NCBI RefSeq assembly: GCF_000212355.1
Contig: NC_015496.1
Span: forward strand, 310,001 to 374,000
Direction of reading: 5' to 3'
DNA: 64,000 nt
Origin: Dokdonia sp. 4H-3-7-5
Lineage (GTDB): Bacteria > Bacteroidota > Bacteroidia > Flavobacteriales > Flavobacteriaceae
Shown here: piece after piece, positions 27,297 to 36,312 of the stretch
Numbering within the stretch: the stretch's first letter is position 1
How the letters are laid out: each line of letters opens with the position of its first letter
Translations under genes and position numbers: made by a program
Notes under the pieces: model-generated
What the model was told of the DNA's origin: nothing
What the model saw: only the letters and a program-made list of their open reading frames with translations
The model's database searches: none

Positions 27297-28138
27297 CCTA
27301 ATCTTACTTTTACATTAAGTTTTTTTAACAAAGCTGAAGCAGCATCAATTTTAAACTCCTTTTTTCTATACTTTGTTATAGGCTGTATTCCCATAATGGT
27401 GTTTGTAATAAAAAGCTCATCTGCTTTTTGCAATTCAAATGGTGATATAGATGCCTCTTCAAAAGTGTACTCATCCATTAGTCCTATAATATTAATAAGT
27501 TGTTTCCTTATCACACCGCGTAAGCAACCATCAGTAAGTGGTGGTGTCTTAATATAGTTTCCTTTTACTAGAAATAAATTCCCTTGCAATGCTTCGGCTA
27601 TATTTTTCTCATTATTTACTAGTAGACAATTATCATATCCATTCTCTTGAGCATAGATACTTCCTGTAACGTGCACAATCTTATTAGTCGTTTTAAGGGT
27701 AGATATTAAATCTGCATTTATATAATGGTCTTTATACAACTCCACCTCGTAAGGTTCTTCGCTTAGGAGATAAAAAGGATTAGGGTGCGCTTTCGCGAAA
27801 GCGTAATAACCCACACCGCGCTCTTCTGGAAGATACGTGCCGCCACCAGATCTATACACTGTAATACGTATGCGAGCTGTTTGATCAATTAGACCAGAAG
27901 CTGTCAAAGTCTTCAAGAGTTCTTCTTCAAGAAACTCTGGCGTGAACTCCATTGGGATTTCCATGCGAAGAATGCGCATAGAAGCCATAAGTCTAAAGTA
28001 GTGGTCTTCCCAGAAAAGGAGTTTACCGTTTACTGCTTTAATTGTTTCAAAAAGTCCATCGCCATAAAGTAGCCCTCTATTAAATGGATTAAGTTGCGCA
28101 TCCTCTGGTGAGGATAAAGTTCCGTTGTGATTGATCAT
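27293..28138 (-). CDS. Class IV aminotransferase (PabC/IlvE/DAAT fold)
   Basis: This 281-aa PLP-dependent protein starts with NPFNRGLLYGDGLFETIKAVNGKLLFWEDHYFRL, the standard opening of fold-type IV enzymes. The PLP-binding lysine is in LKTTNKIVHV, and later segments (NIAEALQGNLFLVKG, TPPLTDGCLRGVIR) are also typical. It could be aminodeoxychorismate lyase or a branched-chain or D-amino acid aminotransferase. The sequence alone does not decide this, and neighbours give no hint. Its AFAKA segment near residue 120 is palindrome-encoded. Confidence 0.85.
   Translation of the reverse strand: MINHNGTLSSPEDAQLNPFNRGLLYGDGLFETIKAVNGKLLFWEDHYFRLMASMRILRMEIPMEFTPEFLEEELLKTLTASGLIDQTARIRITVYRSGGGTYLPEERGVGYYAFAKAHPNPFYLLSEEPYEVELYKDHYINADLISTLKTTNKIVHVTGSIYAQENGYDNCLLVNNEKNIAEALQGNLFLVKGNYIKTPPLTDGCLRGVIRKQLINIIGLMDEYTFEEASISPFELQKADELFITNTIMGIQPITKYRKKEFKIDAASALLKKLNVKVRLG
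27788..27803. repeat. Dispersed palindrome, copy 7 (in aminotransferase gene)
   Basis: Perfect 16-mer, read as AFAKA in the class IV aminotransferase. Confidence 0.95.
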
Positions 28139-28167
28139 AAAAAAACCGCCTTTTAGGGAGGCGGTGC
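28138..28167 (-). terminator. Intrinsic terminator after the START-like gene
   Basis: On the minus strand ACCGCC...GGCGGTTTTTTT forms a GC-rich stem and a T-run, immediately before the aminotransferase start. Confidence 0.8.
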
Positions 28168-28189
28168 AAAGATATTAATTAGGCTTTAG

Positions 28190-28576
28190 TTATGATGAGC
28201 CTATTACTTGTTTCAACTCTGAAATTTGATTTTCCCAGAACATTTTACCTTCATCTACTTCATCTTCTTCTGCAAAGTCTGTTACCATGAGTGATACATC
28301 CTTGGTAATCTCATCTACTTGGAGACGTAATTCAAAATAATATTCCTCTCCTTCATCTGCCGCCCATTGGAATTTTATGCGGTCATCGTTCTTTTTGGTA
28401 AGGAGTTTTGCTTTCTCCTCACTTCCGTCCCAAATAAAAGTGTAGTGGTCACCTCTTAAATTTACATTATCTGCAAACCACTCACTCATTCCTGATGGAG
28501 TAGCTATATATTGGTATAATAAAGAAGGAGAAGCTCTTACAACAAACTCAATCTCATATTTTATTTTATCGCTCAT
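28190..28576 (-). CDS. START-like (SRPBCC/AHSA1) domain protein
   Basis: This 128-aa soluble protein has the helix-grip pattern: KIKYEIEFVVRASPSLLYQYIATPSGMSEWFADNV, strands YTFIWDG and IKFQWAADEGEEYYFELRL, and a C-terminal helix (MFWENQISELKQVIG). It is similar to AHSA1-type proteins that close over hydrophobic ligands. The flavobacterial members form a conserved family without assigned ligand. A terminator follows, so it is probably a single-gene unit. Confidence 0.85.
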   Translation of the reverse strand: MSDKIKYEIEFVVRASPSLLYQYIATPSGMSEWFADNVNLRGDHYTFIWDGSEEKAKLLTKKNDDRIKFQWAADEGEEYYFELRLQVDEITKDVSLMVTDFAEEDEVDEGKMFWENQISELKQVIGSS

Positions 28577-28659
28577 AGAAAGGTATTAATAGTACGACAA
28601 TATATTGAAAGTAATTAGTAGAACAAAGCAATTAAATTAATTTTATTTAAGAAAGAGGT

Positions 28660-28689
28660 TTGCACAACCACAAATAAATTTTATATTTG
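28660..28689 (+). promoter_or_regulatory. Promoter of the tRNA-Met gene
   Basis: A TTG at 28660-28662 and TATATTTG at 28682-28689 are separated by 19 bases. This matches the Bacteroidetes housekeeping promoter (TTG, then TAnnTTTG). It lies about 70 bases before the mature tRNA. Confidence 0.7.
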
Positions 28690-28760
28690 CACCCGCTTAG
28701 GCACATTGCTTATGCGAGCACACAAAATTGCTTTTATTATTAATAGCAATTTTAAATTAT

Positions 28761-28834
28761 GGCGAGGTAGCTCAGCTGGTTAGAGCGTCGGATTCATAAC
28801 TCGGAGGTCGGGGGATCGTGCCCCCCTCTCGCTA
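28761..28834 (+). tRNA. tRNA-Met (anticodon CAT)
   Basis: The 74-base gene folds as a cloverleaf: acceptor GGCGAGG with TCTCGCT, D arm GCTC/GAGC, anticodon loop TTCATAA, variable AGGTC, T stem GGGGG/CCCCC and discriminator A. The 3' CCA is not encoded. The G1-T72 wobble pair and the D loop suggest elongator rather than initiator tRNA, but a CAT-anticodon tRNA could also be tRNA-Ile with lysidine. The T loop reads ATCGTGC, so the usual T54 and A58 are swapped. A promoter and a terminator flank it. Confidence 0.93.
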
Positions 28835-28843
28835 CATAATTAT

Positions 28844-28878
28844 AAAGGCTTTACAGAAATGTAAAGCCTTTTTTATTA
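28844..28878 (+). terminator. Intrinsic terminator after tRNA-Met
   Basis: AAAGGCTTTACA / TGTAAAGCCTTTTTT forms a long stem with a GAAA-type loop and a T-run, 10 bases past the tRNA. Confidence 0.88.
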
Positions 28879-29114
28879 TACAAAATTTCACTTAAAAGTC
28901 TTAGCCCACATATTTTTATCGCTCTCTTATTTAACAATAAAGTTGACTGCTCTAAAAATAATTAGGATATAAAACACAACATCATTTATAATTATGCCCC
29001 TATCCTATGTATCGACGGGAGGTTTAAAAGAAATTTAGATCTTAACATTATAATCTTCTTTAGACTTTACTAATATTTGATACTTAAATTTGTAGTGAAT
29101 GGTAATTGTAAAGC

Positions 29115-29843
29115 ATGAAACAAAAACTAGCATCACTTATTTATTGGATTAAAAGTTTATTAGTCAAGATATTTAAAAAATATGATGGTAGATGGGCTTA
29201 TATTATCACCACAATCATCGCCTTAGCACTCTTTATAGGTGGTATAAAATTATTTATATCCCTTACAGAAACTTTAAAAAGTACCTATCTAGCTGCGTCT
29301 GATACGGCAATTTCAAACTACGTTGCCAGTTTTAGGACGCCTTATCTCACAAACTATTTTATTTTTGTAACAGATCTGGGTGATGCTCTAGGTTATGTTA
29401 TCACATTTATATTATGCACGATTATATTCTATTTTACATTTAAAAAATGGCGATATGTTGCTCAACTTGCATTTGTGATGGTGCTTGCTTTGAGTTCTAA
29501 TCTTATTTTGAAACAAATCATTAATAGAGCGCGACCAGATGCCGAACATCTTGTAACAGTAGAAACGCTTAGTTACCCTAGCGGGCACGCGATGATGGCA
29601 ATGGCTTTTTACGGGACACTGTTATTCTTAGTAAGTAAATTCCCAATTAAGAAATTTTATAAAATTCTATTTATCACTCTGTGCTTGATTTTGATACTAA
29701 GTATCGGCGTTAGTCGTATTTATTTAGGCGTTCATTACCCCTCAGATGTCGCAGGTGGATTTATTGCAGGCTTTGTTTGGGTAGTGTTTTGTGTGATTGT
29801 TTTTGATTTAATTCAAATTTTTAAACGAGACCCAGCAACCTAA
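29115..29843 (+). CDS. Membrane PAP2-family phosphatase
   Basis: This 242-aa protein has about six membrane helices and the three-part phosphatidic acid phosphatase signature: KQIINRARP, YPSGHAM and SRIYLGVHYPSDVAGG. It should dephosphorylate a lipid phosphate such as phosphatidate, phosphatidylglycerophosphate or undecaprenyl pyrophosphate on the outer face of the inner membrane. The specific substrate is not evident. It lies 63 bases upstream of an SdiA-regulated-type lipoprotein on the same strand, a palindrome copy sitting between them. Confidence 0.92.
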   Translation: MKQKLASLIYWIKSLLVKIFKKYDGRWAYIITTIIALALFIGGIKLFISLTETLKSTYLAASDTAISNYVASFRTPYLTNYFIFVTDLGDALGYVITFILCTIIFYFTFKKWRYVAQLAFVMVLALSSNLILKQIINRARPDAEHLVTVETLSYPSGHAMMAMAFYGTLLFLVSKFPIKKFYKILFITLCLILILSIGVSRIYLGVHYPSDVAGGFIAGFVWVVFCVIVFDLIQIFKRDPAT

Positions 29844-29855
29844 TGTTATATTTTA

Positions 29856-29871
29856 CGCTTTCGCGAAAGCA
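29856..29871. repeat. Dispersed palindrome, copy 8 (3' of PAP2 gene)
   Basis: CGCTTTCGCGAAAGCA, with a perfect 14-bp core and a changed last base. It lies 12 bases past the PAP2 stop codon. Confidence 0.93.
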
Positions 29872-29906
29872 AAAAAAAACTCACCGTATATTAAAAAAGA
29901 AATCTA

Positions 29907-30785
29907 ATGAACTATAGAAAATATATACCTCACCTATTTATTGTCACTCTCGCAATCATTGTCACTGTAAGTTGTGCAAATAGCTACAATGGTCAGAGCG
30001 ATGAAAAAGACAAAATAACAATTAAAAAAAAATCTAAAAAAGATTATACGATTGTAAACACTTGGAAAATGCCCAAAATTTTAAATGAGGTAAGTGGCAT
30101 CTCATGGATTTCTGACAACAGACTAGCTTGCGTAGAAGATGAGGATGGCACCATTTTCATTTATGATCTTAAAAAAGAAAAAGTCATTCAAGAAGTAGCC
30201 TTTGCTGGTCATGGAGATTATGAAGGTATCACAGTTAATGGTAAGGATGCCTACGTGATGCGCAGTGATGGACTAATTTATGAGGTATTACGCTTTCGCG
30301 AAAGCAATCCAACTGTTACTAACTTTCAAACAGCATTTAGCGGTCGCAACAATATAGAAACCCTCACTCTAGACACAAAAAAAAATAGTTTAGTTATAAC
30401 CCCAAAAGATCGTGATAGTAATGAGGATTTTAAAGGTCTATATTATATCCCTTTAAACTCTAAAATAATGCCTGTAAAACCAGTCATTCGTATAAATATG
30501 AATGACAAAGCTTTTGAGGATTTTAAAAAGAAAAAAGCGTATCGCACTTTTAGTCCTTCTGATGTGGCAATACATCCAGTGACGGGTGACTACTATGTGC
30601 TTGAAGGTAAAAAACCAAAGCTGGCAATACTAGATAGCGACGGTACCGTTAAAAAAGTATACCAACTCGATAAAGACGACTTTGCTCAGCCAGAGGGAAT
30701 TACTTTTAGTCCTGACGGAAGGCTTTTTATTTCTAATGAAGCTAGAAAGGACGAAGCTACGATTGTAGAAGTTGTCTTTAATTAA
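29907..30785 (+). CDS. SdiA-regulated-type beta-propeller lipoprotein
   Basis: This 292-aa protein has a lipoprotein signal (VTVSCANS). Its propeller-like repeats include EVSGISWISDNRLACVEDEDGTIFIYDL, HGDYEGITVNGKDAYVMRSDGLIYEV, IETLTLDTKKNSLVITPKD, FSPSDVAIHPVTGDYYVLEG and FAQPEGITFSPDGRLFISNEA. These match the SdiA-regulated domain family, which is related to strictosidine-synthase-like and phytase-like propellers. The function is unknown. The RFRES segment near residue 129 is encoded by a palindrome copy. It is probably co-transcribed with the PAP2 gene. Confidence 0.85.
   Translation: MNYRKYIPHLFIVTLAIIVTVSCANSYNGQSDEKDKITIKKKSKKDYTIVNTWKMPKILNEVSGISWISDNRLACVEDEDGTIFIYDLKKEKVIQEVAFAGHGDYEGITVNGKDAYVMRSDGLIYEVLRFRESNPTVTNFQTAFSGRNNIETLTLDTKKNSLVITPKDRDSNEDFKGLYYIPLNSKIMPVKPVIRINMNDKAFEDFKKKKAYRTFSPSDVAIHPVTGDYYVLEGKKPKLAILDSDGTVKKVYQLDKDDFAQPEGITFSPDGRLFISNEARKDEATIVEVVFN
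30291..30306. repeat. Dispersed palindrome, copy 9 (in SdiA-regulated-type gene)
   Basis: CGCTTTCGCGAAAGCA with a perfect 14-bp core, read in the RFRES frame. It lies only about 0.4 kb from copy 8. Confidence 0.93.
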
Positions 30786-30834
30786 GAAACGCAGATTGGC
30801 ACCTGCATTAGCGTATTACTTAACATTCTCTAGG

Positions 30835-31698
30835 CTATTTTATCATTTTTAACTCATTAATGAGCTTTATCAACTTAGGTATAATTAATTCTGTATTTCT
30901 ATAAGAAATCTCATGGCCTTTGCCTGATACTGTGATGATCTCAACATTCTGAAAATTTTCTTTGCTAAAGTTTACATTTTCATAGGGAACAATATCATCG
31001 TTATCGCCATGAATGTGAATCACTGGTACTTTTAGATTTTTCCAGTCAGCTTTTATAAAATCTAGTTCGGCTGCGTGTATTTTCTTTTCATCTCCTGCTA
31101 CGCGATAAGCTGTGGGCACAATCCATCGCGTTATTTTCCACTGTGTAAAACGAGCTACCCAAAAGTCTTTTTCTATAGAAGGATCAATCGCTGGAGAGAT
31201 CATAACAACAGCTTTTACTTCTGGATTTAAAACTCCTATTCTTGCTGCAATAGGCCCTCCGTAAGATGAGCCTACAGCTATAATATTTTTTATTCCTTTT
31301 TCTTTAAGAATAGTGGCCATTAATTGGGCCTGACGTTCAATAGACGGGAGTTCTTTACCAAAATTAGAGTAGCCGTAGCCAGGCCTGTCTATTGCATAAA
31401 TATTTGCATTTTTAATGAGAACATTATTTGAGATATAGCCCTCCCAGGCAGCGATAGAACTAGGTGCTCCATGAAAAAAAACAAGATTTACATCGCTATC
31501 TGCGGTAGTAACCTCCTGGATACGAACTTTTAAATCAAGACTATCAACTTGAAAATATGAGATTTTACTTTCAACTTTTAAGGCAGTAAACTTTTCATGA
31601 ATCTCTTGATCAGACTTACGCCATTGTAATACACTACAAGAACAAAAGGTTACTATAAATAACAGAAATAGAGGAACATATAGAAAGATCTTTTTCAT
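30835..31698 (-). CDS. Alpha/beta hydrolase lipoprotein
   Basis: This 287-aa protein has a lipoprotein signal (VTFCSCS). The alpha/beta hydrolase elements are VNLVFFHGAPSS (oxyanion hole), DRPGYGYS, the nucleophile elbow AVGSSYGGPIA, an acid in HIHGDNDDIVP and a histidine in VSGKGHEIS. It should hydrolyse an ester or similar bond in the periplasm or at the surface. The substrate cannot be inferred. It is convergent with the SdiA-regulated-type gene and lies 95 bases from the marC gene on the same strand. Confidence 0.85.
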   Translation of the reverse strand: MKKIFLYVPLFLLFIVTFCSCSVLQWRKSDQEIHEKFTALKVESKISYFQVDSLDLKVRIQEVTTADSDVNLVFFHGAPSSIAAWEGYISNNVLIKNANIYAIDRPGYGYSNFGKELPSIERQAQLMATILKEKGIKNIIAVGSSYGGPIAARIGVLNPEVKAVVMISPAIDPSIEKDFWVARFTQWKITRWIVPTAYRVAGDEKKIHAAELDFIKADWKNLKVPVIHIHGDNDDIVPYENVNFSKENFQNVEIITVSGKGHEISYRNTELIIPKLIKLINELKMIK

Positions 31699-31793
31699 AT
31701 TTTCTATAGAAATCGTATGTATGACAAAAGTTAAGCAGTACAGCTATTAATTGCACTTATATCATTATCTGTACAATTAATGCAGCTAACAGT

Positions 31794-32414
31794 TTATGGC
31801 ATCAAATCAAAAGAGATTTTTACTCCTTCTATGATCATTCCTGTGCCAATAATCCCTATTATCAACCCCATAATCTTACCTATTACAGAGATTACATTAT
31901 TACCCAAAACCCTAACAATAAGATTGCTGGCACTAAATGTCATGTACATCAACATGCACATAACAGCAAAAATCAAAATCACAACCCCTATCTCCATGTA
32001 AGTTGCATCTGATACTGAATTCATTGCAGTTACAATTGTACCCGGACCTGCAATAATTGGGATAGCTAAAGGTGAGATTGCTATATTCTCATCTACATCT
32101 ACCTCTTTTAAGTGCTTTACGTTTACCTTCTTAGACTGCAACATATCAAAACCGATAAGAAATACTAAAATCCCACCAAATATCTTAAAAGCCGGTATTG
32201 TTATTTGGAATAACTCGAAAATGAATTTGCCTAATAACACAAAACCAGCCACAATAACAAAAGCAACAATGTTTGCTCTTTTATTGATATTTTGCTTTGT
32301 CTTTTTATCTGCTCCCTCTGTGAGGGACAAAAAGATGGTCATATTTGAAATTGGATTTGTTATAGCAAAAAAGCCCGTAAATACGGTAATTGCAAACGTA
32401 ATTAGGTTATCCAT
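31794..32414 (-). CDS. MarC family integral membrane protein
   Basis: This 206-aa protein has six predicted membrane helices, with the MarC/UPF0056 features FAITNPISNMTIFLSLT, AFKIFGGILVFLIGFDML, and AIPIIAGPGTIVTAMN. The family was once linked to multiple antibiotic resistance but its function is unsettled. The gene is monocistronic by spacing. A 555-bp non-coding region separates its start from the divergent katG. Confidence 0.9.
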   Translation of the reverse strand: MDNLITFAITVFTGFFAITNPISNMTIFLSLTEGADKKTKQNINKRANIVAFVIVAGFVLLGKFIFELFQITIPAFKIFGGILVFLIGFDMLQSKKVNVKHLKEVDVDENIAISPLAIPIIAGPGTIVTAMNSVSDATYMEIGVVILIFAVMCMLMYMTFSASNLIVRVLGNNVISVIGKIMGLIIGIIGTGMIIEGVKISFDLMP

Positions 32415-32969
32415 AAATCGCCAGATTGATTTGACTGTTATTTTATGTTAGCGCTGCACAAAACACTATGTTTTAATAGCCTGTAAATATATAGTATGTT
32501 TTTAAACTAAAATCAATATTCGTTTTTATCTATATATGAGAAATACAATTTTTGTGAAAATTCATAGGGTAAATAGTAATTAACATAGTCTTATTTACAA
32601 TTCTGAAAATAGTTAAGAGTACAACTTATACCTTACAACTGTAATACTGATTAGAATCTTAAAAGGCATCGCGTCTATAAAATTGACAACACAAATTGCT
32701 TATTATTTATCTTGTAGTTCCGCTGATATAATATGATTTTCCTAATGAAAGTAATTTCTTAATTATTTAACAAAACACTAACTATTGTCATCTTCGTTAT
32801 TAAATTTTTAAATAATTGTGAGAAATTATGATCACTTTAAAACTATTTTAACTTGACGGTATGATTTGAAAAACCAAACTTACTTAGTTTTATGAATTGC
32901 GGTAATTAATTACAATTATTGTTGAATTTAGACTCCAATCATTAATTTCCTTAGACTAAAAATAATACT
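32415..32969. other. 555-bp AT-rich non-coding region upstream of katG
   Basis: This divergent intergenic region must carry the promoters of marC and katG. I see no convincing coding frame and no terminator or palindrome copy. There is no regulatory box I can name. Its length is unusual for this window and may reflect regulation of katG or an unrecognised small RNA. Confidence 0.4.
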
Positions 32970-35264
32970 ATGAAAGATTTTGACAATCCAGAAAACTTAG
33001 AAAAATGCCCTTTTCGTGGGACACGTATTGGTGGTGCATTTGGCACTTCCCCTCAAATTGATGATTGGTGGCCTAATAGATTACAAGTAGAATTGCTTCA
33101 TCAAGAGCAGCCTGTTGCAAATCCCCTAAGTGATCAATCCTATAAGGAAGCTTTTAATAAAATTGACTTTCAAGAATTAAAAAAAGATATTAAAGAAATG
33201 CTTGTCACTCATCAAGAATGGTGGCCAGCAGATTACAATAACTATGGTCCTCAAATGATACGTATGGCTTGGCATTCGGCTGGTACTTACCGTATAGCAG
33301 ATGGTCGTGGAGGTGGTGCACAAGCGATGCAGAGATTTGCACCTATTAACTCATGGTGGGACAATGGTAATACAGATAAAGCAAGAAGGCTTGTATGGCC
33401 TATAAAAAAGAAATACGGCGCGTCACTTTCATGGGCTGACCTTATTATGCTTACAGGTAATTGTGCGCTAGAAATAATGAACTTCCCTACCTATGGTTTT
33501 GCAGGTGGAAGACGTGATGCTTGGGAACCAGACCGCAGTACGTACTGGGGACCAGAATTTTGGAATGGTAAGGCATATGATGAATCACAAACTACAGGTA
33601 ATCATGTAGGCCATCCAGAAGAAATGGTAAACAATAATTTGCGTTGGAAAGGAGATGTAAAGGAAGAATATCATGATTTAGAAAACCCCTTGGCTGCGAC
33701 ACACCAGTCTTTAATATATGTCAACCCTGAAGGTCCTGGAGGAAATATGGACGCAATGGACTCTGCTAGAAATATTAGAGAATCATTTAAGCGTATGGCG
33801 ATGGATGATGAAGAAACCGTGGCACTTATTGCTGGAGGACATGCTTTTGGAAAAAGTCACGGAATGGTTGATCCAGAAAAAATAGGGGCAGCTCCAGAAA
33901 AGGCACCTATTGAGGCTCAAGGTTTCGGGTGGCATAATCCAGTAGGAAGTGGTAATGGTGCAGATACAATGACTAATGGAATTGAAGGATCCTGGACTCC
34001 TAACCCTACAGAATGGGACAACACTTACTTAGTAAATCTATTTAAGTATGAATGGAAACAAATCAAAAGCCCCGCAGGAGCAGGACAGTGGACTCCAATA
34101 GACCCTAACGCTCCAAAAACTCCTGATGCACATATAGAGGGAAAAATGAACGATTTAATGATGATGACTTCTGACATAGCATTAAAGGTAGACCCTGCTT
34201 ACAGGGAAGTATGTAAAAAATTCATGGATGATTTTGAGTACTTTACTCAGGCATTTTCAAAGGCTTGGTATAAGCTTACTCACCGTGATATGGGTCCTAC
34301 AGATAGATATTTGGGACCTGAGGTTCCTGAAAAGGAATTATTATGGCAAGACCCAATCCCTAAACTGATTAAACATACTATCAATGAATTTGATATTGCC
34401 TTTCTCAAAACAAAAATTTTAGAAAGCGATATCTCTGTTACTGCTTTAGTAAACGCTGCTTGGTCTGCTGCATCAGTGTATAGACATTCTGATAAAAGAG
34501 GTGGAGCAAACGGTGCTCGCATAGCTTTAGAACCGCAAAGAAGTTGGTTATTTAATAGACCTGGTGAATTAAATAATGTCATTAAAGCTCTAGAGGAAAT
34601 CAAAGAAACATTTAATGTAATGGATACCCCAAGAAAGGTATCTCTTGCTGACCTAATTGTTTTAGGAGGTTGTGTAGGAATAGAAAAGGCTGCTAAAGAT
34701 GCGGGGAGTACTATATCAGTTCCTTTTACTCCCGGTAGAAATGACACTACTCCAGAACTTACAGATATAGAAAGTTTTGATTGGCTTAAACCAGTATCAG
34801 ATGGCTTTAAAAACTATCATAACAATAAGGTAGGTTATCATGTTCCTTCTGAACGTATATTTTTAGACCGCGCTCAGCTTTTAACGCTCAATGCTCCAGA
34901 ATGGACAGTTCTTGTGGGAGGACTTCGAGTGTTAGATCAAAATTTTGATTATTCTAAGCACGGTTTATTTACCGAAAATCCAGGACATTTAACTAATGAT
35001 TTCTTTAAAGTATTAACGAGTATGGATTATGCGTGGGAGCCTCAAACTAATGATGCACAATTATTCAATGTTCGAGAGAGATCTACAGGAGATATAAAAT
35101 ATACAGCAACCCGTTGTGATTTGATATTTGGCTCAAATTCTCAGTTAAGGAACATCTCAGAAGTATATGCCGCCAATGATGGTAACGAGCGATTCTTGAA
35201 AGATTTTGTCGCTGCTTGGGATAAAGTTATGATGCTAGACAGATATGATGTTAAGGATGAATAA
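32970..35264 (+). CDS. katG: Catalase-peroxidase
   Basis: This 764-aa protein has both KatG halves. The N-terminal haem domain carries the distal [13 protein letters not shown] (Trp and His) and [12 protein letters not shown]. The crosslink partners are the Tyr in [10 protein letters not shown] and the Met in [10 protein letters not shown], and [10 protein letters not shown] holds the proximal His. The C-terminal, non-haem half starts near residue 440 and contains [17 protein letters not shown]. It degrades hydrogen peroxide in the cytoplasm. No signal peptide is present. The start is preceded by a long AT-rich leader and the gene is followed by a terminator. No palindrome copy interrupts it. 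Confidence 0.98.
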   Translation: MKDFDNPENLEKCPFRGTRIGGAFGTSPQIDDWWPNRLQVELLHQEQPVANPLSDQSYKEAFNKIDFQELKKDIKEMLVTHQEWWPADYNNYGPQMIRMAWHSAGTYRIADGRGGGAQAMQRFAPINSWWDNGNTDKARRLVWPIKKKYGASLSWADLIMLTGNCALEIMNFPTYGFAGGRRDAWEPDRSTYWGPEFWNGKAYDESQTTGNHVGHPEEMVNNNLRWKGDVKEEYHDLENPLAATHQSLIYVNPEGPGGNMDAMDSARNIRESFKRMAMDDEETVALIAGGHAFGKSHGMVDPEKIGAAPEKAPIEAQGFGWHNPVGSGNGADTMTNGIEGSWTPNPTEWDNTYLVNLFKYEWKQIKSPAGAGQWTPIDPNAPKTPDAHIEGKMNDLMMMTSDIALKVDPAYREVCKKFMDDFEYFTQAFSKAWYKLTHRDMGPTDRYLGPEVPEKELLWQDPIPKLIKHTINEFDIAFLKTKILESDISVTALVNAAWSAASVYRHSDKRGGANGARIALEPQRSWLFNRPGELNNVIKALEEIKETFNVMDTPRKVSLADLIVLGGCVGIEKAAKDAGSTISVPFTPGRNDTTPELTDIESFDWLKPVSDGFKNYHNNKVGYHVPSERIFLDRAQLLTLNAPEWTVLVGGLRVLDQNFDYSKHGLFTENPGHLTNDFFKVLTSMDYAWEPQTNDAQLFNVRERSTGDIKYTATRCDLIFGSNSQLRNISEVYAANDGNERFLKDFVAAWDKVMMLDRYDVKDE

Positions 35265-35283
35265 TAAATAGTTAGATTAATTA

Positions 35284-35317
35284 TTAAGCCCAACTTCAAA
35301 CAAGTTGGGCTTTTTAT
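35284..35317 (+). terminator. Intrinsic terminator after katG
   Basis: AAGCCCAACTT / AAGTTGGGCTTTTTA forms a strong stem with a short loop and a T-run, 20 bases past the katG stop. Confidence 0.88.
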
Positions 35318-35356
35318 TTGAAAAAATTCACTCGTAGAAATATGTTCTTAGACAAA

Positions 35357-35372
35357 CGCTTTCGCGAAAGCT
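35357..35372. repeat. Dispersed palindrome, copy 10 (intergenic, katG/eda)
   Basis: CGCTTTCGCGAAAGCT with a perfect 14-bp core, 92 bases past the katG stop and beyond its terminator. Confidence 0.93.
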
Positions 35373-35551
35373 TAGTAAAAAGTTTACAACACAGCAATAC
35401 AATACAGATGTAAAGACTAATGACTATGAATCACAAATACATAAATCAACAAGTAAGGAAACTATCCAATAAAATTTCTTGTAGAACTTTGTTATGTCCA
35501 GAAAATTATTTCTTGAAAATCATCATCTATAGAGAGACTAATTTGAAACAA

Positions 35552-35579
35552 CAAAGGGTATCTCTCGATACCCTTTAAA
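35552..35579 (-). terminator. Hairpin downstream of eda, probable terminator of the alginate catabolic unit
   Basis: AAAGGGTATC / GATACCCTTT forms a stem with a CTC/GAG loop. It is followed on the minus strand by only a weak T-stretch, so termination may be partial. Confidence 0.5.
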
Positions 35580-35638
35580 ATACAAACTAAATGTAAATAA
35601 ACAAACTAATTCAAATAATTGTGAGCCTTATGATGCTC

Positions 35639-36310
35639 TTATTTACCTCTTATAACTTTTATTAAATCAATAGCCAGAGCTGTCTTTTCTTCTATTTTTT
35701 TATAATCCCATGCTCCATTCTCATCTAGAGCAATGAGTTTTGAACCTAGTCCTACGCAGGTTACTCCTGCATTAAACCATTCTTCTAGACTTTCTCTGGT
35801 AGGAGAAACACCGCCTGTAGGCATCACTGACGTCCAGGGACATGGTCCTTTTATTGCTTTTACAAACTGGGCTCCATAAATACCTCCTGGAAATAATTTT
35901 ACAATCTCACAGCCTAGTTCTTCGGCACGGGCAATTTCTGTAAGTGATCCGCAACCTGGTGACCATAGCACTTTTCTTCTATTACACACCAAGGCGATAT
36001 CTTCACGCAATACAGGAGTTACCACAAAGTTTGCTCCTAACTGCAAATAAAGAGATGCTGCTGCTGCGTTCGTAACACTACCTACGCCAAGTATTAACTC
36101 AGGTAATTCCGCTTTCGCGAAAGCGCACAACTCATCAAATACCTTATGTGCATTATCACCACGGCTTGTAAACTCTATTACTCGAGCACCACCGCTGTAA
36201 CAAGCTTGTAATAATTGCTTGCCTACCTCAACAGATTCATTATAAAACAAAGGAACAATTCCCGTGTCTTTCATCGCTTGTGCTACTTCTAATCTTGTAA
36301 ATCTTGCCAT
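35639..36310 (-). CDS. eda: KDPG aldolase (2-dehydro-3-deoxyphosphogluconate aldolase)
   Basis: This 223-aa barrel aldolase has the conserved glutamate in VIEFTSRGD, FVVTPVLRE, SPGCGSLTE and the Schiff-base lysine region IVKLFPGGIYG, with MPTGGVSP late. It splits KDPG into pyruvate and glyceraldehyde 3-phosphate, the last step of alginate catabolism here. It is the last gene of the MFS-SDR-kdgK-eda run, 2 bases after kdgK. Its AFAKA segment is encoded by a palindrome copy. Confidence 0.95.
   Translation of the reverse strand: MARFTRLEVAQAMKDTGIVPLFYNESVEVGKQLLQACYSGGARVIEFTSRGDNAHKVFDELCAFAKAELPELILGVGSVTNAAAASLYLQLGANFVVTPVLREDIALVCNRRKVLWSPGCGSLTEIARAEELGCEIVKLFPGGIYGAQFVKAIKGPCPWTSVMPTGGVSPTRESLEEWFNAGVTCVGLGSKLIALDENGAWDYKKIEEKTALAIDLIKVIRGK
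36110..36125. repeat. Dispersed palindrome, copy 11 (in eda)
   Basis: Perfect 16-mer, read as AFAKA in KDPG aldolase. Confidence 0.95.
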
Positions 36311-36312
36311 AA

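Larger units (their letters stand above)
35318..35638. other. Non-coding gap between katG and the alginate locus
   Basis: No gene is seen. The gap holds one palindrome copy at 35357-35372 and a hairpin at 35552-35578 near the end of the KDPG aldolase gene. The rest is AT-rich and featureless. Confidence 0.5.

Noticed and set aside
30794-30812. TGGCACCTGCATTAGC after the SdiA-regulated-type gene as a sigma-54 promoter
   Set aside because: The spacing between GG and GC is one base too long and no gene follows in that direction.
34280-34747. 155-codon minus-strand frame inside katG
   Set aside because: It is a shadow of the highly conserved C-terminal half of KatG.
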